Assembly: GCA_015847255.1 (NCBI GenBank)
Contig: JADLZK010009277.1
Location: 114,759-178,758 of the forward strand
Length of the DNA stretch: 64,000 nt
Source: Hyparrhenia diplandra
Taxonomy: Eukaryota > Streptophyta > Magnoliopsida > Poales > Poaceae
Reading direction: 5' to 3'
Under the pieces are notes generated by a model that searched no databases, was not told where the DNA came from, and saw only the letters and a list, made by a program, of their open reading frames with translations. The position numbers were made by a program, and so were the translations under genes. Positions within the stretch are counted from its first letter, which is position 1. Each line of letters opens with the position of its first letter. Shown here one piece after another: positions 60,308-64,000 of this stretch.

Positions 60308-62126
60308 CTATGGAAAGCTGAATCCGCCGCCACCGATGAGCTCCCCTGGCGCCGGCAGGAGGGCTCCCAGAGCAGCGAGATGGTCATGGAGATGAGGCCG
60401 GACCAGACGAACACGATGGTCGGCACACGGCCGCGGCAGCCCAGGAGTCCCTTGGCGAACGAGCAGAGGTGGCACAGCACCCAGAAAGCGCCGCCCAGCA
60501 GCACTGCGGGAACCCGCTGTACAGCGTGCGCGCCGACGCCACGGCCACGGCCACCGCCATGCACATCAGGATGGTCACGGGCTCCACTGCGGGAACTCGC
60601 TGTACAGCATCATGATGGTCACCATGCATCTCCAGCGCACCTCGTACAGCTCCTCGCCGTCGTCCCCTGCGCCGCCGGGCTTGGACGTCAACGTGAAGGA
60701 GATGTCCACGCCGGCGACCACCTTGAGGAGGCGCTGCAGCACGGCGGCGCTTGTGCCGCCGATCACCCAGAACTGCTCGTGCAGCGTGATCGCGGACCAC
60801 TTGATCTCCAGCAGCGCCAGCAGGTAGAGCGTGATGGTGATGACGAGCAGCAGCGCCAGGAAGGTGGCGTTGAGCGACTGCACGATGAACTTGCCGGAGA
60901 AGAGGGAGACAGCGGGCAGCACGCAGTAGACGAGGAGGAAGACGGAGGTACATGCCGACGTTGCAGTAGGCGACGCGCTGGAGGGCGTTGTTGCGGGAGA
61001 AGAGGATGCTCTCCACGGACCCCGTCGCCCACCGGAGCACCTGGTGCTGGCGGTTGATGGGCGCCGTGCCCCGGAACGCGTCGCGCCGCGTGACGCAGTC
61101 TCAGACGGAGCGCCACCCGCGGTTGTGCACCCCGTCACCACGTGCTCCGTCACCGATGCGCCCCGATGCGCCGCCCCCACTCCGTCTTGTCCTCGTAGAA
61201 GCACAAGATGACGCTGATGGCCTCGGCGACGGTGGCCGCGTCGAGCGGCTCGCGGGGCACGGCCCTGGTGCGCGCCGGGCGTGTCCTGCAGCAGCCGCCC
61301 CTGGTACTCCGCCACGGGGATGGACGCCACGAACGTCGCCGAGCCGCCGCGGGAGCAGCGCGGATGTCGTCGAGCTGCTGGAACGCGACGCGTCGTCCTC
61401 GATCGGCGGCAGCATCATCTCCCTGTCGCCGCTGTTAATGTTCTCCCTGTCCGTCTTCTCTTCTTCCCCATGGTGGGCTTCCTCAGCAACAGCTTGATCT
61501 TCTTCCTCCCGAGCCAGCCGTGGTGCTCCGTGGCGCGTGGCGGGCTGAAGCCGTACAGCGCGGTGCGCCGGAACACGCAGCCGGTGCCGACGTACATGGG
61601 GCCCTGCAGCCCGTCCATGGCCACGTCGAAGAAGACGAGGTTGTGGTTGGCGTCGTACCGGTCGTTGGGGTCGATGCCCTCGAACCGCTGCGGGAACGGG
61701 ACGTCGCCGCCGCGGTCCAGCATGAAACACATCCCCTCCCGGAGCGCCGCCGAGTTGTGCACATAGGTTGAGGATGAAGGGCCCGTTGGACATGATGGCG
61801 CTCGTGCGCACCAGCGCGTTCATGGCGCCTCCTCCTGCTGCCTTCTCCTGGCGCGCAGCTCCTCGCCGGCGGATGGCCTCGGGCAGCGAGTTCACCCTCA
61901 CCTTGAACTCGTCGTACTCCCGCTGCACCTTCCGCCGCTCCCGGACGAAGTCCACGCGCACCTTGTTTCTGCCTCTTCTGGCCGAAGTAGTCCACCGGGC
62001 TGCGCGGCTCCACGCCGTGCTTGCGGCAGAACGGCGCCGAGGTGCGGGCGAAGCTCGCGGTCTCGAAGGTGAGCAGCGCACCGCCGTCGTCGGAGAGGTA
62101 GCAGGCGAGCTTCTTGACCGGAGAGA
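60308..62126 (-). pseudogene. Cellulose synthase-like D (CSLD) pseudogene, 5' truncated
   Basis: Family-2 glycosyltransferase of cell-wall synthesis. It begins abruptly at VKKLACYLSDDGGALLTFE and ends in a TAG at 60308-60310. Recognisable in order: FCRKHGVEPR, RVDFVRERRKVQREYDEFKV, GAMNALVRTSAIMSNGPFIL, PQRFEGIDPNDRY, GPMYVGTGCVFRRTALYGF, IPVAEYQGRLLQD, QVLRWATGSVES, then the transmembrane segments. Problems: the N-terminal half is missing. About 110 residues are missing between EAIRRR and GAMNALV. The DCDHY segment is missing between FILNL and VHNSAALREG, so the DxD is lost. The TED motif reads TEH. Several frameshifts and an internal partial duplication (YSEFPQW / YSGFPQC) are present. Not a working enzyme. 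Confidence 0.92.
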
Positions 62127-62396
62127 ATATATCCAAAGACAATTTCATCCACGGAGCTAGCTAGAGTGGCCTCTAGCTAGTCTACTAGCTTGGTAGCTAG
62201 GGACCATTGCAACAATTGCAACAAGCATGGCTTTATTTCTTGGTAACAGGGCGGCATGGGGTGGTCGATCATCATCAAGAGAATTAAAGAGTAAATAAGC
62301 TGCAGGGCTGGTGATATTGGCACATCTATCGCTAGGCGCGCGTAGGTCCACCCGCTACCGCTAAGCTAGTGGTCCATTGTGAACAATGCAAATTAA

Positions 62397-62907
62397 GAGC
62401 AAGCGTAATAGTTACGCTCGCTGCCGGCGTCTCACGTTGGTGACATGGCCCACAGTGGTAGCGGACCCCCACTGCCATTTAATGCAACACAGTTAAATCA
62501 TCCAATCCCAGCCGCGGCGGCAACTCTCCGTCAGAAATCGCCGGCTGCAAGCTACTCCCTCTCCCTTTTTAGATGTCACTATAGGGTGCGTCTACGGTCA
62601 AACTTTCTCAACTTTGACTAGGTTTGTAGAAAATACGTGCAACATTTATATCTCCAAATAAATTTATTAAAAAACTTGACTTAAAGATCTTTTCAATGAT
62701 ACTAATTACTTAACATAAATATTTATATATTTTAATATAAAATTGCGGCAGTTTGAAAACGTTGACTTCGGGAAGCGAGAATGACTTCTATTTAGGGACG
62801 GAGGGGGTAGCGACTTGGGAGCAGGACGCCAGTCTCGCTCTCTCTCTCCATTTTCTTCCCTTCCACGTCAGATTCCGCCCGCTAGTCGCCAATCATTGTA
62901 CCTGCTC
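62397..62907. mobile_element. Tourist-like MITE with TAA target duplication
   Basis: Ends GAGCAAGCGTAATAG and, in complement, GAGCAGGTACAATG. TAA at 62394-62396 and 62908-62910. The unoccupied site is visible in the related copy at 38 kb. Its body is split by a Stowaway element. Confidence 0.82.
62555..62807. mobile_element. Stowaway MITE nested in the Tourist-like MITE
   Basis: Starts CTCCCTCTCCC and ends GGGACGGAGGGGG, with TA at 62553-62554 and 62808-62809. 253 bp, AT-rich, noncoding. Confidence 0.88.
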
Positions 62908-63288
62908 TAAAGGGACGGGTCGAGAGCAGGAGTGGCGATTCGTGGCGACAAGATCAATCGAGAGCACCCACCAAATCTCAATCTCTCTCTCGAGACGATG
63001 GACGCCATTAGCCGATCGAGAGATACTACTAGAAAGCTAGCTCCATCTATCAGATGATCAGATCCTAGGCCACACAATTTTGCGCATGCTGCTAGCTGCA
63101 TGACCTCGACACTGCCTTTCTCTGGTAATACCGTCGTTGCCTTTTGTTGCCTCCGCTGCTGCAGTGAGTTGAGAGGCTCAGTGTATGGGCACGTTTCTTG
63201 CTCCTAGCCCCTCCTACTAATGTACACGTGCTGTGATTGGGCACCGTTTGGTAACCTGTGCCATTGATTCTATTCACGACATGTATCC

Positions 63289-63554
63289 GGCCTTGTTTAG
63301 ATGGCTAAAATTTTGTCCGTATGTCACATCGTATTACCTGAAAGACGTTTAGTTTGTTAGTGGTAAATATTATCCCACCATGGAGAACTAGGCTCAAAAA
63401 GAATCGTCTCGCAATGTACATCTAAACTGTGTAATTAGTTATTTTTTTACCTACATTTTATACTCCAAATATATGTCTTTTGGTGTATTTAATGTGATGT
63501 GATGATGGAGAAAGTGGGAAAAAAGTTAGAAACTTTAGCTATCTAAACAAGGCC
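63289..63554. mobile_element. MITE with GGCCTTGTTTAGATGGC ends
   Basis: Terminal inverted repeats GGCCTTGTTTAGATGGCTAA and TTAGCTATCTAAACAAGGCC. 266 bp. The superfamily is not assigned because no clear target duplication was identified. Confidence 0.8.
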
Positions 63555-63582
63555 CCTGGACACACATCAAACGCCCCTAAGA

Positions 63583-64000
63583 GCAGGTACAATAATGGGC
63601 TATAAGCCAACCTAGTCAACAATTTTGATGAGGGAGGGGAAAATTACTAAAATAAACATTGTATAAACTGTCACTTAGGAAGTCCAGTTATTATACAACA
63701 CAATAATAAAAAAAAGCTAGAAAACATAACTTGCTGGCAAGAGTGGATATTTCTAGCAACTGGAGGCATTTATTACAAGAGCTAGGGAAAACATGACTTG
63801 TTGCAAATTGAAACTGAAATTGACAAACAAACGAAAAAAAAAACTGGAACTAACAATAGAAAATAATAACTAAAGAAGAGAAAAATGAAAAGAGAGTAAA
63901 ACACAGTAACTGAAATTACAAAGAAAAGGGAAAACATCCACTACTTCATCAGGGAGGATATTGCTCGTCGTGTAGATCTTCTGATCGATCTGACCCACTG
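63583..64000. mobile_element. Left end of another GAGCAGGTACAATA-type MITE, remainder unclear
   Basis: GAGCAGGTACAATAATGGGC resembles the end of the Tourist-like element at 62397-62907. No right terminus is seen before the window ends. The remaining sequence is A-rich with no gene. Confidence 0.45.

Larger units (their letters stand above)
62127..63255. repeat. Duplicated segment, copy 2 (partner at 38025-38684), interrupted
   Basis: Its left edge abuts the broken CSLD frame at about 62124-62127. The match to copy 1 is interrupted at 62397-62907 by the nested MITEs and resumes at GGGACGGGTCGAG. Confidence 0.88.

Overview
The window is nuclear DNA from a grass. The genes have GC-rich, intron-containing coding exons; the spaces between them carry typical grass transposons (Stowaway, Tourist, hAT, MULE and CACTA elements, LINE and SINE fragments, and a chromovirus with very long LTRs). 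The cytochrome P450 reads very close to grass ent-kaurenoic acid oxidase. A panicoid grass is likely, but the species cannot be fixed from this sequence.

Layout. 1-3.3 kb: AT-rich, unclassified. 3.4-7.4 kb (minus): ent-kaurenoic acid oxidase (KAO, CYP88A), five exons with a TATA box. 8-13.5 kb: small DNA transposons, two CACTA termini of different families and one stray triose-phosphate isomerase exon. 13.56-37.09 kb (minus): one Ty3/gypsy chromovirus array, LTR-internal-LTR-internal-LTR, with LTRs of about 3.9 kb. 38-41 kb: a repeat shared with 62-63 kb, a fold-back MULE, and a frameshifted pectinesterase/invertase-inhibitor gene. 41.9-43.3 kb (minus): UMP-CMP kinase, seven exons. 45-48 kb: a tandem duplication around an ~85-bp repeat array. 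49.3-50.0 kb (plus): an unrecognised four-helix membrane protein. 52.3-53.8 kb: a complete non-autonomous CACTA element containing a SINE. 55.1-55.5 kb (minus): a small secreted eight-cysteine protein. 56.2-57.5 kb (plus): broken pieces of three unrelated genes (the membrane protein, an EAT1/TIP2-type bHLH, sucrose synthase). 58.3-59.2 kb: a LINE tail. 60.3-62.1 kb (minus): a cellulose-synthase-like D pseudogene. 62.4-64 kb: nested MITEs.

The host genes are unrelated to each other: gibberellin synthesis, pyrimidine nucleotide phosphorylation, secreted small proteins. There is no cluster or shared pathway. The most interesting structures are in the chromovirus. It has a separate reading frame before gag whose N-terminus resembles the histone H3 tail, while its integrase ends in a chromodomain. 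The two internal regions differ mainly at CAG/CTG trinucleotides and hardly at all in AT-rich stretches. Several host genes each lack a single base inside GC-rich coding sequence. Both patterns suggest that some of the breaks in this window are consensus errors, possibly linked to cytosine methylation, and not real mutations.
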